The position numbers and the translations under genes are program-made. From contig JAEZJW010000012.1 in NCBI GenBank assembly GCA_023415595.1, forward strand, positions 1 to 45,695: DNA of 45,695 bases, in the 5' to 3' direction. This document shows, in pieces, positions 33,180 to 41,505 of this stretch. This DNA comes from Bacillota bacterium (GTDB lineage Bacteria > Bacillota > Clostridia > Lachnospirales > Lachnospiraceae). Every line of letters begins with the position of its first letter. The stretch's first letter is position 1. The notes under the pieces were generated by a model. It worked only from the letters and a program-made list of their open reading frames with translations. It was not told the DNA's origin and did no database searches.

Positions 33180-34046
33180 TCAATAGCCGCGGAATCCCTT
33201 CCCTATGATTTCGCTGGTATTAGTAATCAATAGGAAGGCTTCCGGCTCGGTCTGCTTAATGAATTTCCGTAAGTTCACAGCCTGAGTACGGTTCATGACC
33301 GCAAGAATGATTTTCTTATTGCTGTGTGTAAAGGCACCCTGAGCATCAATTACCGTAGCACTGCGGTGTACCTTCTGCAGAATGAATTCACAGATCGGCT
33401 CAGGGTTCTCGCAGATGATGGTGAAATATTTATTCAGATTCATAGACTCGATGACGATATCGACCAGGGTGGTTTTCAACAGTAATCCGAGAATCGACAA
33501 TAATCCGGTTTGAATCCCGAATACAAAGAAAGCAGCAACCGTCAGCAGGAAGTCCGTCATCAGCAGGGCTTTGCCGATATCGGTACTGGAGTATTTCTTT
33601 AACATCATAGCGATCACATCCGTACCTCCGGTCGAAGAGCCGATGTTAAACAGAATAGCTGCACCGACCGCAGGTAATATTACGGCAAAGGCCAGTTCCA
33701 AAACAGGTTCCCCGGTCAAGGGACCCTTCATCGGGTAGATGGACTCCAGCACCCTAAGGCTGACAGACATCAGGATGCTTCCGTAGGCGGTACGGTTGCC
33801 AAAGCTCCGGCCGAGAAAGATATAACCTATAATCAGCAGAATAATATTAATAATAAGAACCAGAGTTCCGGAGCTTATGGACTCTCCGAAGATTCTGCTC
33901 AGAAGGATGGCGATGCCGGTCACTCCTCCGATCGAGAAGTTATTTGGAAACTTGAAGAAATATACGCCGGTCACAACGAGTAATACCCCGGCTGTGATTA
34001 ACAGATATTCCTTTAGTTTATTTTGAAAAGTATTTTTAATGTCCAT
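33180..34046 (-). CDS. YitT family membrane protein
   Basis: The 288-residue product has about 6 membrane helices (opening with an LLITAGVLLVVTGVYFFKFPNNFSIGG helix pair region, residues 15-42) and a soluble C-terminal DUF2179 domain (about 210-288, YFTIICENPEPICEFILQ, AVMNRTQAVNLRKFI). This is the standard YitT/DUF161-DUF2179 layout common in Firmicutes; transport is suspected but not established for most members. ATG 34046 follows GGAGGAGGG. Single gene. Confidence 0.9.
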   Translation of the reverse strand: MDIKNTFQNKLKEYLLITAGVLLVVTGVYFFKFPNNFSIGGVTGIAILLSRIFGESISSGTLVLIINIILLIIGYIFLGRSFGNRTAYGSILMSVSLRVLESIYPMKGPLTGEPVLELAFAVILPAVGAAILFNIGSSTGGTDVIAMMLKKYSSTDIGKALLMTDFLLTVAAFFVFGIQTGLLSILGLLLKTTLVDIVIESMNLNKYFTIICENPEPICEFILQKVHRSATVIDAQGAFTHSNKKIILAVMNRTQAVNLRKFIKQTEPEAFLLITNTSEIIGKGFRGY

Positions 34047-34181
34047 GAAGACCCTCCTCCGATAGTAGGCTGATGAGAATATCCCATCGATAAAAGTATG
34101 ATATTTCAGAGGCTAAAAGTCAAGTGGCAAGCTGATTTGGTAAGCCATTTGGAAAGAAAAAGAAAAAAATTAAAATCACTA

Positions 34182-34210
34182 TTGCAAATTGGAAAAATAT
34201 ACTTTATAAT
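34182..34210 (+). promoter_or_regulatory. Promoter of the rsgA leader
   Basis: TTGCAA, 17-base spacer, TATAAT. Predicted start near 34217, giving a leader of about 530 bases. Confidence 0.7.
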
Positions 34211-34292
34211 GGCTAAGTAAAAATCATATTCGTGGGTATATTGATATCTGTACGAAGCATCCATAGAAGGATGATGAAAGGAGTTGTGTTTA

Positions 34293-34325
34293 ATGTCGGG
34301 AGCTTTTAAGGTGATTTCCGTTTAA
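34293..34325 (+). CDS. 10-codon leader peptide
   Basis: MSGAFKVISV, from ATG 34293 to TAA 34323, with a good AAAGGAG 9 bases upstream. Followed by possible structure and several terminators before rsgA. Leader peptides of this kind sense ribosome stalling in attenuators of antibiotic-resistance genes; the role here is inferred. Confidence 0.55.
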   Translation: MSGAFKVISV

Positions 34326-34423
34326 AACTGCATATTGGGCTAACCGGGAAGACATAGGGTGAAGAACCTTTTCTTGGTGATGCCGTAACAGTATCCTTTC
34401 GTGAAACTATGGCTAAGATGTAG

Positions 34424-34443
34424 CACGCGACTAAGCGTGTTTT
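34424..34443 (+). terminator. Weak leader hairpin with T run
   Basis: CACGC and GCGTG arms then TTTT; first of three successive terminator-like structures in the rsgA leader. Confidence 0.4.
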
Positions 34444-34461
34444 CATAATGATAAGCTGAAT

Positions 34462-34486
34462 GCACACTGCAAGGTGTGCTTTTTTT
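34462..34486 (+). terminator. Leader terminator 1 before rsgA
   Basis: GCACAC and GTGTGC arms followed by seven T. Lies between the leader peptide and rsgA. Confidence 0.75.
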
Positions 34487-34488
34487 GC

Positions 34489-34532
34489 ACCGCTATAAGC
34501 ATTTCCGTCAGGCTGCTTATTGCGGTATTTTT
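34489..34532 (+). terminator. Leader terminator 2 before rsgA
   Basis: ACCGC-T-ATAAGCA pairs with TGCTTAT-T-GCGGT (one T-T mismatch), then ATTTTTG. Confidence 0.75.
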
Positions 34533-34670
34533 GTGCCCAAATTTCAAGCTTTTATGCGGATTGAAAGAAATCATTATTGTTTAGAGTGAATGCGAAAGGC
34601 GGGCGATGACACATGGGTGAATTTGATGGATGGCAGGAACGGTTTGGTACTTGAAAGGAAGTGAGAAAGA

Positions 34671-34823
34671 ATGCGTAAATTGAAAATAAGTCAAACAAAT
34701 AAAAAAATGAAACCAAGAAGAAGATACTATTACAAAATGGAGGAAAACAATGATAGATTTAATGGATTATGGCTTGACAGAATGTTTTTACTTGAAGGAT
34801 GGACAGCAGGTATTAAGAGATGA
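34671..34823 (+). CDS. Possible basic leader ORF overlapping rsgA
   Basis: A 50-codon frame from ATG 34671 (opening MRKLKISQTNKKMKPRRRYY) overlaps the start of rsgA in another phase. The ribosome site is weak (GGAAGTGAG). It may take part in translational control of rsgA, or may be chance. Confidence 0.25.
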   Translation: MRKLKISQTNKKMKPRRRYYYKMEENNDRFNGLWLDRMFLLEGWTAGIKR

Positions 34824-35868
34824 ACCCCTGGAAGCAGCTGGCGGAGAACTGGTGTATGCAAGGGTAACTGCAGTCCATCGCGAATTATATAAGGTGGTCT
34901 CCAGGTATGGGGAAACGAATGCAAGACTGAAGGGCTCAGCATATAACAATGTGGCTTCGGCAGAGGATTTTCCGGCTGTCGGGGATTTTGTCCTTCTGAA
35001 ATACAACCCTCTGGGAGATTCCCAGGTGGTGAAGATCTGCGATAGAAAATCAAAATTCTCCAGACCGGATTATTCCGGCCATGCACAGGGTTATGCCAAG
35101 AATATTTTAGAACAGGTAGTGGCAGCAAATTTCGATTATGTCTTCATAATTGCCTCCCTGAACTATGATTTTAACATCAACCGGATCCTTAGATATGTCA
35201 CAGTGGCATGGGAGAGTGGTGGAACACCGGTCATCCTGCTTACGAAGGCAGATCTGGTGGAGGATTATTCCAAACAGCTGGAAACAGTCATGGAACAGGC
35301 CATCGGAGTAGAGGTAATCGTGATTAGCTCAGTAACGGGTCTGGGGCTGGAACGCCTGGAGCACTACTTAAAGCCGGGAAAAACCGTGGTATTTTTAGGC
35401 TCCTCCGGTGTCGGCAAATCAACACTGGTAAATGCCCTCGCCGGGGAGGAACTCATGAAGGTGAATACGATCAGAGAGGATGACAGTAAGGGCAGACATA
35501 CAACAACACACCGCCAGCTGATCAGACTGGAAAGCGGAGTCATGATCATCGATACTCCCGGGATGAGGGAACTTGGGATCTGGGAGGTGGAAAATGGCCT
35601 GGGAGAGACCTTCTCCGATATTGAAGAGCTGTTTACGCAGTGCCGCTTCTCCGACTGTACCCATAGGAATGAGCCCGGCTGTGCAGTGCTAGCCGCACTG
35701 GAGAATGGCTCTCTTCAGAGGTCCAGGTGGAAGAATTACCTTCATATTAAGGAGGAAGCCAAGTATACAGAGGATAAGTCTGCTTATCTGCGTGAAAAGA
35801 CCGAATTCATGAAACGGATCAATAAGGCGGCGCATCAGAGAGCGAATCAAGGGGGGAAGAGAAGATGA
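34750..35868 (+). CDS. rsgA: Ribosome small-subunit GTPase RsgA
   Basis: The 372-residue circularly permuted GTPase acts late in 30S subunit maturation. An N-terminal OB-type domain (about 1-115) precedes the G domain with G4 (TKAD, Lys166/Asp168), then G1 (GSSGVGKST from Gly217), a switch region GRHTTTHRQL and G3 DTPG. The C-terminal zinc knuckle has Cys298, Cys303, His305 and Cys311. GGAGG lies 6 bases before ATG 34750. Many clostridia have more than one RsgA-like protein; this one sits behind a long leader with terminators and is fused in an operon with two GNAT genes, not beside ribosome or kinase genes. Confidence 0.93.
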   Translation: MIDLMDYGLTECFYLKDGQQVLRDEPLEAAGGELVYARVTAVHRELYKVVSRYGETNARLKGSAYNNVASAEDFPAVGDFVLLKYNPLGDSQVVKICDRKSKFSRPDYSGHAQGYAKNILEQVVAANFDYVFIIASLNYDFNINRILRYVTVAWESGGTPVILLTKADLVEDYSKQLETVMEQAIGVEVIVISSVTGLGLERLEHYLKPGKTVVFLGSSGVGKSTLVNALAGEELMKVNTIREDDSKGRHTTTHRQLIRLESGVMIIDTPGMRELGIWEVENGLGETFSDIEELFTQCRFSDCTHRNEPGCAVLAALENGSLQRSRWKNYLHIKEEAKYTEDKSAYLREKTEFMKRINKAAHQRANQGGKRR

Positions 35869-36857
35869 GGATTAATGATTTTGAACTGCAGCATAAAGAA
35901 GAAGCCAGGGCAATTGCCACGGAGAACTATGAACAGGAAAGGCTTCATAACCCTGACCTGCCGATGATAGAGAAGCTGCCGGACCTGACCATGTTTGTCG
36001 GGTTCGGACTTGGGGTTGCAGCCTTTAATGAGGAGGACCATATGGTGGGCTTTCTCTGCGCTTACCCCCCTAGGGAGGATGCGTTCGGGACTACGGGAGT
36101 ACGAGGAACCTTCGTACCGATTCATGCTCATGGAGTTCGTTCTGATCTTACCGAGAAGGAGAGAAGAAGAATCTATTCCGGAATGTATCAGGCAGCAGCG
36201 GACAAATGGGTCAGAGCAGGTATCCTAAGCCATGGCATTGCTCTGTATGCCCATGATACGGCAGCGGAGAAAAGCTTCTTTTATAATGGCTTTGGAATCC
36301 GATGTATCGATGCGATCCGGTCTTTGGAGGAGATCCCTTTGAAACAGCTTACCATCCCGGAGGGTAATGGGATCGAATACCTGGAGCTTCCGAGAGAGGA
36401 CTGGGGCAAACTGCTGGAACAGCATAATGCCCTTCGTGCCCACCTCGGACAGAGTCCAACCTTCATGATATTTCCGGAGATTACGGAGGAAGGGATCTAT
36501 CAGGATGTTCCGGAGGGGACCCGGTATTTTGCAGCGAAACTGAGGGATCGAACTATTGCTTATATTAAGCTCGGTAACGAAGGAGAGACCTTTGTCAGCA
36601 GCATTGAAAGCATGATGAATATCTGCGGAGCTTATTGCGCCCCGGAATTCAGGGGGACCGGGATCTATCATAACCTGCTGGCATTTCTGATAACTAAGCT
36701 TCAGAGAGAAGGTTATCCTTTGCTGGGAGTGGATTGTGAGAGTATTAACCCGAATGCCTTAGGCTTCTGGCTGAAATACTTCAGCGATTATACACACAGC
36801 GTAGTAAGAAGGATTGATGATAAGGCAGTGATAATGGAGGAGAACCATGCATTATAG
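35865..36857 (+). CDS. GNAT-family N-acetyltransferase
   Basis: The 330-residue product overlaps rsgA by 4 bases (ATGA), so is translationally coupled. Length suggests two GNAT-type halves; the C-terminal one has the acetyl-CoA loop motif (APEFRGTGIYHNLLAFL, about residue 265) and ESINPNALGFWLKYF. The N-terminal half (GFLCAYPPREDAF; THGVRSD-like region) looks degenerate. Substrate unknown; with RsgA and the next gene it could modify a ribosomal component or a small molecule, but that is a guess from position. Confidence 0.85.
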   Translation: MRINDFELQHKEEARAIATENYEQERLHNPDLPMIEKLPDLTMFVGFGLGVAAFNEEDHMVGFLCAYPPREDAFGTTGVRGTFVPIHAHGVRSDLTEKERRRIYSGMYQAAADKWVRAGILSHGIALYAHDTAAEKSFFYNGFGIRCIDAIRSLEEIPLKQLTIPEGNGIEYLELPREDWGKLLEQHNALRAHLGQSPTFMIFPEITEEGIYQDVPEGTRYFAAKLRDRTIAYIKLGNEGETFVSSIESMMNICGAYCAPEFRGTGIYHNLLAFLITKLQREGYPLLGVDCESINPNALGFWLKYFSDYTHSVVRRIDDKAVIMEENHAL

Positions 36858-37665
36858 AATAGCAGCATCCTCGATGGAGGAAATAAACACATTACTGAAG
36901 GAATACCTGGATACGATTACCTGTGTAGCCGATGATTTCTGGGAATATAATATACGGTCGTCGGATTTCTATAGAATCGAACAAAATGGATGTAATATCG
37001 GGTGCTTTGCCTTTTTTGGGAAGGAACGGCTCCTGACTCAGTTCTATATGAAGAGGGAACACTGGAATCTGGCTCAGCCGGTATTTCAACAGATACTGAA
37101 GGAATATGAGGTGGAGGCTGCTTATGTTCTGACCGGTGACGAACTGTTCCTGTCTCTTAGTATGGATGATCACCTCAGAGTAGAAAAACAGGCTTATATG
37201 TTCGACGGGACTGTGAAGAATGAAGTCAGACCCCCGGAATTTCCGAGAAGCAGCTTGCTGCGTGTGAAGCCGGAGGAGTTTGATGAAGTAATAGAATTAA
37301 CAGGGGACTTCTTTCAGCCGATCAGCAAAACACATCTGGAGACTGGTGAATATCTGCTGTATAAGCTGTGTGAGGGTGAGGAGATCCTAGGCTATGGGAT
37401 CATCGTCCCGAATACATTATTAACCGGGTATTGGCCCTGCGGAATGATTACACTGGAGAAGAACCGCAGGAAGGGAATCGGAAGGAGTATTCAACTTCAT
37501 CTGGCCGATATTTGCAGGGAGAATGGATTTACTCCGATTTCCGGCTGCTGGTACTATAACCATCTGAGCAAGAAGACGATTGAAAGTGCCGGACGCTATA
37601 CCAAAACAAGAATCCTTAAGATTATATTCAAGGAGAAGGAAGCTAAGGACGAGGCTGTCTCATAG
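36847..37665 (+). CDS. GNAT-family N-acetyltransferase
   Basis: The 272-residue product overlaps the previous gene by 11 bases. The C-terminal GNAT half has the acetyl-CoA loop ITLEKNRRKGIGRSIQLHL (about residues 200-218) and a CWYYNHLSKKTIESAG helix typical of the fold. The N-terminal half (about 1-130) is unclear. Third and last gene of the rsgA operon; terminator about 115 bases later. Substrate unknown. Confidence 0.85.
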   Translation: MHYRIAASSMEEINTLLKEYLDTITCVADDFWEYNIRSSDFYRIEQNGCNIGCFAFFGKERLLTQFYMKREHWNLAQPVFQQILKEYEVEAAYVLTGDELFLSLSMDDHLRVEKQAYMFDGTVKNEVRPPEFPRSSLLRVKPEEFDEVIELTGDFFQPISKTHLETGEYLLYKLCEGEEILGYGIIVPNTLLTGYWPCGMITLEKNRRKGIGRSIQLHLADICRENGFTPISGCWYYNHLSKKTIESAGRYTKTRILKIIFKEKEAKDEAVS

Positions 37666-37779
37666 ATCGACTTAAGCTGTTAATGGGCTGACCAAAGATG
37701 CTTAGTAGCTTCAATAAGATAACCGGTATGATATTTCGCGTTGTATATCACGGTATTAATTTTGATTAGGATAATGAAA

Positions 37780-37828
37780 AAAGGGGATATCCTCCGCTAA
37801 GATATGAGTGGAGAATATCCCCTTTCTT
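37780..37828 (+). terminator. Terminator of the rsgA operon
   Basis: AAAGGGGATATCCTCC and GGAGAATATCCCCTTT arms, T-rich tail. Confidence 0.85.
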
Positions 37829-38209
37829 ATTATAGATTCAAATAAGGTTGTGAATCAGACGGTCTAGAAGAAATTTACAGTAAAAAAACCTTCAAAATTG
37901 GGAACAGTCCTTTTGTTTCTGCCGTCTAATGATTGTAACGGATCAGAAAGGAGGTAAAGCTGGTATTTCACCTTAGGTACCGGGGGGAAGTACAAGAACC
38001 GAATCGAAGAGAATGACAAAGAATGGCTTTGGAGTACACAGCATTAAGGTTGATAAAACGAATGAGAACATATAAATATAAAATTATGATCTTAAAAGGG
38101 AAGAAATGATAGAGTGAAATAGATTACACATTGCTAATTTATGCTGACCCTATTTTGAGGGAATCGGCAGCATGGAGGAACTATATAACTTAAACTTACA
38201 ATGAATAAT
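37829..38209 (+). other. Long leader before the surface-protein gene
   Basis: 380 bases without a supported gene. It holds the ECF-type promoter at 37900-37928 and an AAAGGAGG at about 37947-37954 with no standard start codon nearby; a CTG frame after it runs 18 codons only. Transcript from the promoter would have a leader of about 290 bases. Confidence 0.5.
37900..37928 (+). promoter_or_regulatory. ECF sigma-type promoter
   Basis: GGGAAC (37900-37905), 17-base T-rich spacer, CGTCTA (37923-37928). This is the GGAAC/CGTC pattern of ECF sigma promoters and is unlike the TTGACA/TATAAT promoters elsewhere in the window. Might be read by the sigma factor at 24898 or another ECF sigma. Confidence 0.6.
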
Positions 38210-38224
38210 AAGGAGGAAAAATAT

Positions 38225-38995
38225 ATGTTTAGAGCAAAATTATTAAAAGCAATCGCATTAGGATTATGCATGTCAGTATTATACACAGGTGCAGCATATG
38301 CACAATCAACAGGAGGCTCCACGCCGGCTTTTGAGGGTACAGTGGATGCAGAGGGACCTTTATTTGATAAACAGAAAGAAATTGATCAGATTTTATTCGT
38401 AGATATGAGCAAGGATATCGAAGCTAAGGGGATTAAAGTTGTCTATACCGGGGTTGCCGGAGACAATGTTGAGATCGGAGTAGCTTCCTTAACTGATGAA
38501 CAGGCGGATTATCTGTACGGAATCCTGGGGAAGGATCAAGTAAAGCTTGTACCGGCGGAAGAGGCTCAGATTTATACCACGATGGCAGTGGATCCTGCAC
38601 AGGCACCTGATGCAGTACCGTCAGACAGTGCAGATGCACCGGTAACTGATAAGGCTGAGCTTTATAAGGATATGCCGGCAAATGCTACAGATGGGGATGG
38701 CAGAGTATATAAGGGCAGCGATGCAGTTGCAACGGATGATGTTGCTGTTACTGATGATGCTGCGACAGATCTGGAGAACCCCGATGTGATCTTCTACACT
38801 ACTGCAAACGGTGCTGCGGAACCCGGACAGGAAGCAGAACTTGTATATGCAACTGGCGAGAATGCAGAAGCGGTAAAAACCGGTGCAGAAGCTGATAAGG
38901 ATGGTATGTCCACACCTGTAATTATTCTTCTGGTAGCAGGCGGCGCACTTGTAATTGGCGGAGGTGCTGTTGTTTTAGGAAAGAAGAGAAAGTAA
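38225..38995 (+). CDS. Secreted, membrane-anchored acidic surface protein
   Basis: The 256-residue product starts at ATG 38225, 8 bases after AAGGAGG; an ATG at 38201 precedes that site and is rejected. A signal peptide (1-26, AYA end) is followed by a small domain (about 30-120; DQILFVDMSKDIEAKGIKVV), an acidic Ala/Asp/Thr-rich repetitive part and a C-terminal membrane helix with a KKRK end. No LPxTG motif, so anchoring is by the helix. It is downstream of the ECF-type promoter, suggesting an envelope-stress target. Role unknown. Confidence 0.75.
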   Translation: MFRAKLLKAIALGLCMSVLYTGAAYAQSTGGSTPAFEGTVDAEGPLFDKQKEIDQILFVDMSKDIEAKGIKVVYTGVAGDNVEIGVASLTDEQADYLYGILGKDQVKLVPAEEAQIYTTMAVDPAQAPDAVPSDSADAPVTDKAELYKDMPANATDGDGRVYKGSDAVATDDVAVTDDAATDLENPDVIFYTTANGAAEPGQEAELVYATGENAEAVKTGAEADKDGMSTPVIILLVAGGALVIGGGAVVLGKKRK

Positions 38996-39031
38996 AATAA
39001 TCTATACGTACCATAAGGGCGGTTAAAGCTT

Positions 39032-39080
39032 AAGGTGCTCCTGATTTCGTTCAGAATAGCGGAATTTGGAGCACCTTTTG
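39032..39080 (+). terminator. Terminator of the 38225 gene
   Basis: AAGGTGCTCC and GGAGCACCTT arms around a longer loop, short T run. Confidence 0.8.
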
Positions 39081-39290
39081 CTATGCTGCCAATCCAAACT
39101 CTCTTAATAATATTTATAATTGCTTTTTAATAGTTTATAAGAGTATAATGTATGGCGATGAGAAGCCGACTGAATATTTACAGTCTGAGATTTCATTTTT
39201 ATCGGGAACGGTAAGTTTAAAAACCGAAAGATAGGGAAAATTAATACTATAGAATTATATTGCCTGCCTACAGGCACCTTGGAGGCTAAC

Positions 39291-40151
39291 ATGTTAGTTA
39301 AGGAATATGAGAATGCCCGTGATTATCTGAAGGACCACGAAGAGAACCTGCTGATGAATGAGGCTGTCAGCCAGCTGGTTCTTTATGATGCATATCTGAA
39401 TCAATCGGCAACGGATAAGAAACTTTTTGGCGTGGTGATGGAGGAGACAACTCCTCTTCTGCATTTCTGTAATATTACTCCGCATAACATGGCAGTATAT
39501 GCACAGAGCACCGGTAAGGATGTGACCGGACCTGCAGCAGCGCTATTGGCTGATTATATGGCAAGCAACCGTATTCCGTTTACGGGAATCCATGCAAAGC
39601 AGGAGATCTGCCTGCCGTTTATGGAACAATACAAAAAGAGCGTTAACTGTACCTTCCTTGAGAAGCTCAGTACCGATATCATGGAGATCCGAGAGGTAAA
39701 TGAGATCAAGCCGGTGGAGGGAAAGCACAGGCTGGCTGTGCCTGAAGAAGTGAAGCTGGTGACGGACTGGATGATTAACTTTCAGCTTGAGGCTTTGGCA
39801 AGCGAAATTAATTATGAGAAGGCATTGAATAAGGCGACACGTTTTATACAGGAAAATAAACTTTATATCTATGAAGATTCCGAACAAAAGCCGGTATCGA
39901 TGGCAGCGGCTTCAAGGAAGCTGGCGAACGGTATTGCAATTAATTATGTCTATACTCCGGAGGAATTCCGCGGCAAGGGCTATGCTGCCGCTAATATCTA
40001 CTTTATCAGTAAGGAGCTCCTAGAACAGGGCAATCAGTTCTGTACCCTGTTTGTCGACCGGAAGAATCCGATCTCTGCCCGCGCTTATGAGAAGGTCGGA
40101 TACCATATTCTCGAAGATAATTATGAATATCTGCTGCTGCAGCAGACCTAA
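39291..40151 (+). CDS. GNAT-family N-acetyltransferase
   Basis: The 286-residue product starts at ATG 39291, 5 bases after GGAGG; a TTG at 39279 lies in the ribosome site. The C-terminal GNAT domain has the acetyl-CoA loop YTPEEFRGKGYAAANIYF and the terminal SARAYEKVGYHILEDNYEY. The N-terminal half is helical and unlike a catalytic GNAT. A 6-bp hairpin (TGCCTG/CAGGCA, 39261-39276) sits just before the ribosome site. Substrate unknown. Not part of the rsgA operon. Confidence 0.87.
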   Translation: MLVKEYENARDYLKDHEENLLMNEAVSQLVLYDAYLNQSATDKKLFGVVMEETTPLLHFCNITPHNMAVYAQSTGKDVTGPAAALLADYMASNRIPFTGIHAKQEICLPFMEQYKKSVNCTFLEKLSTDIMEIREVNEIKPVEGKHRLAVPEEVKLVTDWMINFQLEALASEINYEKALNKATRFIQENKLYIYEDSEQKPVSMAAASRKLANGIAINYVYTPEEFRGKGYAAANIYFISKELLEQGNQFCTLFVDRKNPISARAYEKVGYHILEDNYEYLLLQQT

Positions 40152-40241
40152 CCGGCGTTATATCAATTAAGATACATATAACGCCTCTAAATTATTTGAG
40201 AGTTAAGAACTTAGAAAATATGGAATATGATTTGATTTTCA

Positions 40242-40290
40242 CCTCCTGTAATAGTAAAATGAAGGTAATCATTATTACTATTACAGGAGG
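40242..40290 (+). promoter_or_regulatory. 16-bp perfect hairpin sequestering the ribosome site
   Basis: Arms 40242-40257 and 40275-40290 pair perfectly, and a further 5 bp can form inside past one bulged A (AATGA/TCATT). The right arm ends in AGGAGG, the ribosome site of ATG 40298, so in mRNA the site would be hidden. As DNA it is also a large palindrome that could bind a regulator. Confidence 0.75.
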
Positions 40291-40297
40291 AATTTTT

Positions 40298-41335
40298 ATG
40301 GAGAATAAAGATAGTGTGGTAAGAATTAAAGAAAACGGAAAACAAGTGATCCGATGGGGTATTATTGGAGCCGGAAATATATCCTCGACTTTTGCAACAG
40401 CTTTAAATTCGATGAAGGAAGTTAAGCTGGCAGCAGTTGCTTCCAGAGATTTAAAACGGGCTGAAGAATTTGCCAAACGGTTTGACATCGATAAGGCATA
40501 CGGAAGCTATGAGGAGCTTGCCGCTGATCCGGAGATAGATGTGGTCTATATCGGAACTCCGCATCCGGAGCATAAGGAGAATGCGGCCCTCTGTATCAAA
40601 CATGGGAAAGCCGTGCTCTGCGAGAAGTCCTTTACCTTAAATGAGAAGGACAGCCTTTATCTTGTTAACCTTGCAGCCAAGCATCGGGTGTTCCTGATGG
40701 AGGCCATGTGGACAAAATTCCTCCCGGTTACCCGGAGAGTGAAGGAATGGCTGAAGGAGGAACGTATCGGTGAGATAAGGCATATCAAGGTCTCCTTTGG
40801 TTTTTATACGGAATTCAATCCTGAGAGCAGATTATATAATCCTGAATTAGGCGGTGGAGCTTTGCTGGATGTCGGTGTCTACCCGATCACCTATGTGCTT
40901 CATATGGTGGACTGCCTGCCTGAACAGGTCTTAAGCAGTGCAGTAATCGGCAGGACCGGGGTTGACGAGCGGAATGTGATTCTTATGAAGTTCCCTAAGG
41001 GGATCCTGGCGGAGCTGAGTTCTGCAGTTTCTGCCGAAACAGGTTATGATGCAGAATTCATCGGAGATAAGGGAAGAATCTATGTACCGAGATTTTGGTG
41101 CGCTGAGGAAGCGATGCTTTATAATTCCAGGAATGAACTGGAAGAGACGATTGAGCTTCCATTTCAGGTGAACGGATACGTCTATGAAGCAGAGGAGGTT
41201 AACCGCTGCTTACGGGAAGGGCTCCTTGAAAGTAAACTTCTGCCGCTTAAGGATACCCTGGGGGTCATGAGTATCATGGATGCGATGCGAGCCGAATGGG
41301 GCCTTAAGTACCCTCAGGAAAATGATATTCGGTAG
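40298..41335 (+). CDS. Gfo/Idh/MocA-family oxidoreductase
   Basis: The 345-residue product starts at ATG 40298 after AGGAGG; the frame from 40196 runs through the hairpin and is rejected. N-terminal Rossmann fold with WGIIGAGNISSTFATAL, then the domain linking motif DVVYIGTPHPEHKENA and the signature CEKSFTLN (Lys catalytic), followed by the beta-sheet domain with GGGALLDVGVYPI. The family reduces or oxidises sugars and related compounds with NAD(P); the substrate is unknown. Expression is probably controlled through the hairpin over its ribosome site. Confidence 0.92.
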   Translation: MENKDSVVRIKENGKQVIRWGIIGAGNISSTFATALNSMKEVKLAAVASRDLKRAEEFAKRFDIDKAYGSYEELAADPEIDVVYIGTPHPEHKENAALCIKHGKAVLCEKSFTLNEKDSLYLVNLAAKHRVFLMEAMWTKFLPVTRRVKEWLKEERIGEIRHIKVSFGFYTEFNPESRLYNPELGGGALLDVGVYPITYVLHMVDCLPEQVLSSAVIGRTGVDERNVILMKFPKGILAELSSAVSAETGYDAEFIGDKGRIYVPRFWCAEEAMLYNSRNELEETIELPFQVNGYVYEAEEVNRCLREGLLESKLLPLKDTLGVMSIMDAMRAEWGLKYPQENDIR

Positions 41336-41426
41336 GTAGGCAGTATTTCCGATATTGCATCAGAAGACTTCACATTTTTTTCATAGTTGGATGCTACAAT
41401 ATGGACAAATGAGTGTACGGATTTCA

Positions 41427-41453
41427 CAAAGTGAAGTGAAACAATTCACTTTG
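41427..41453 (+). promoter_or_regulatory. Inverted repeat upstream of the two-component system
   Basis: CAAAGTGAA and TTCACTTTG, 9-bp arms with a 9-base loop, no T run, 53 bases before ATG 41506. Possible operator, or leader hairpin. Confidence 0.5.
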
Positions 41454-41505
41454 CAATTTGTGCTGACGCCCAAATTCGCGGGTATCGGTAGCTTGGAGGT
41501 GTCAA

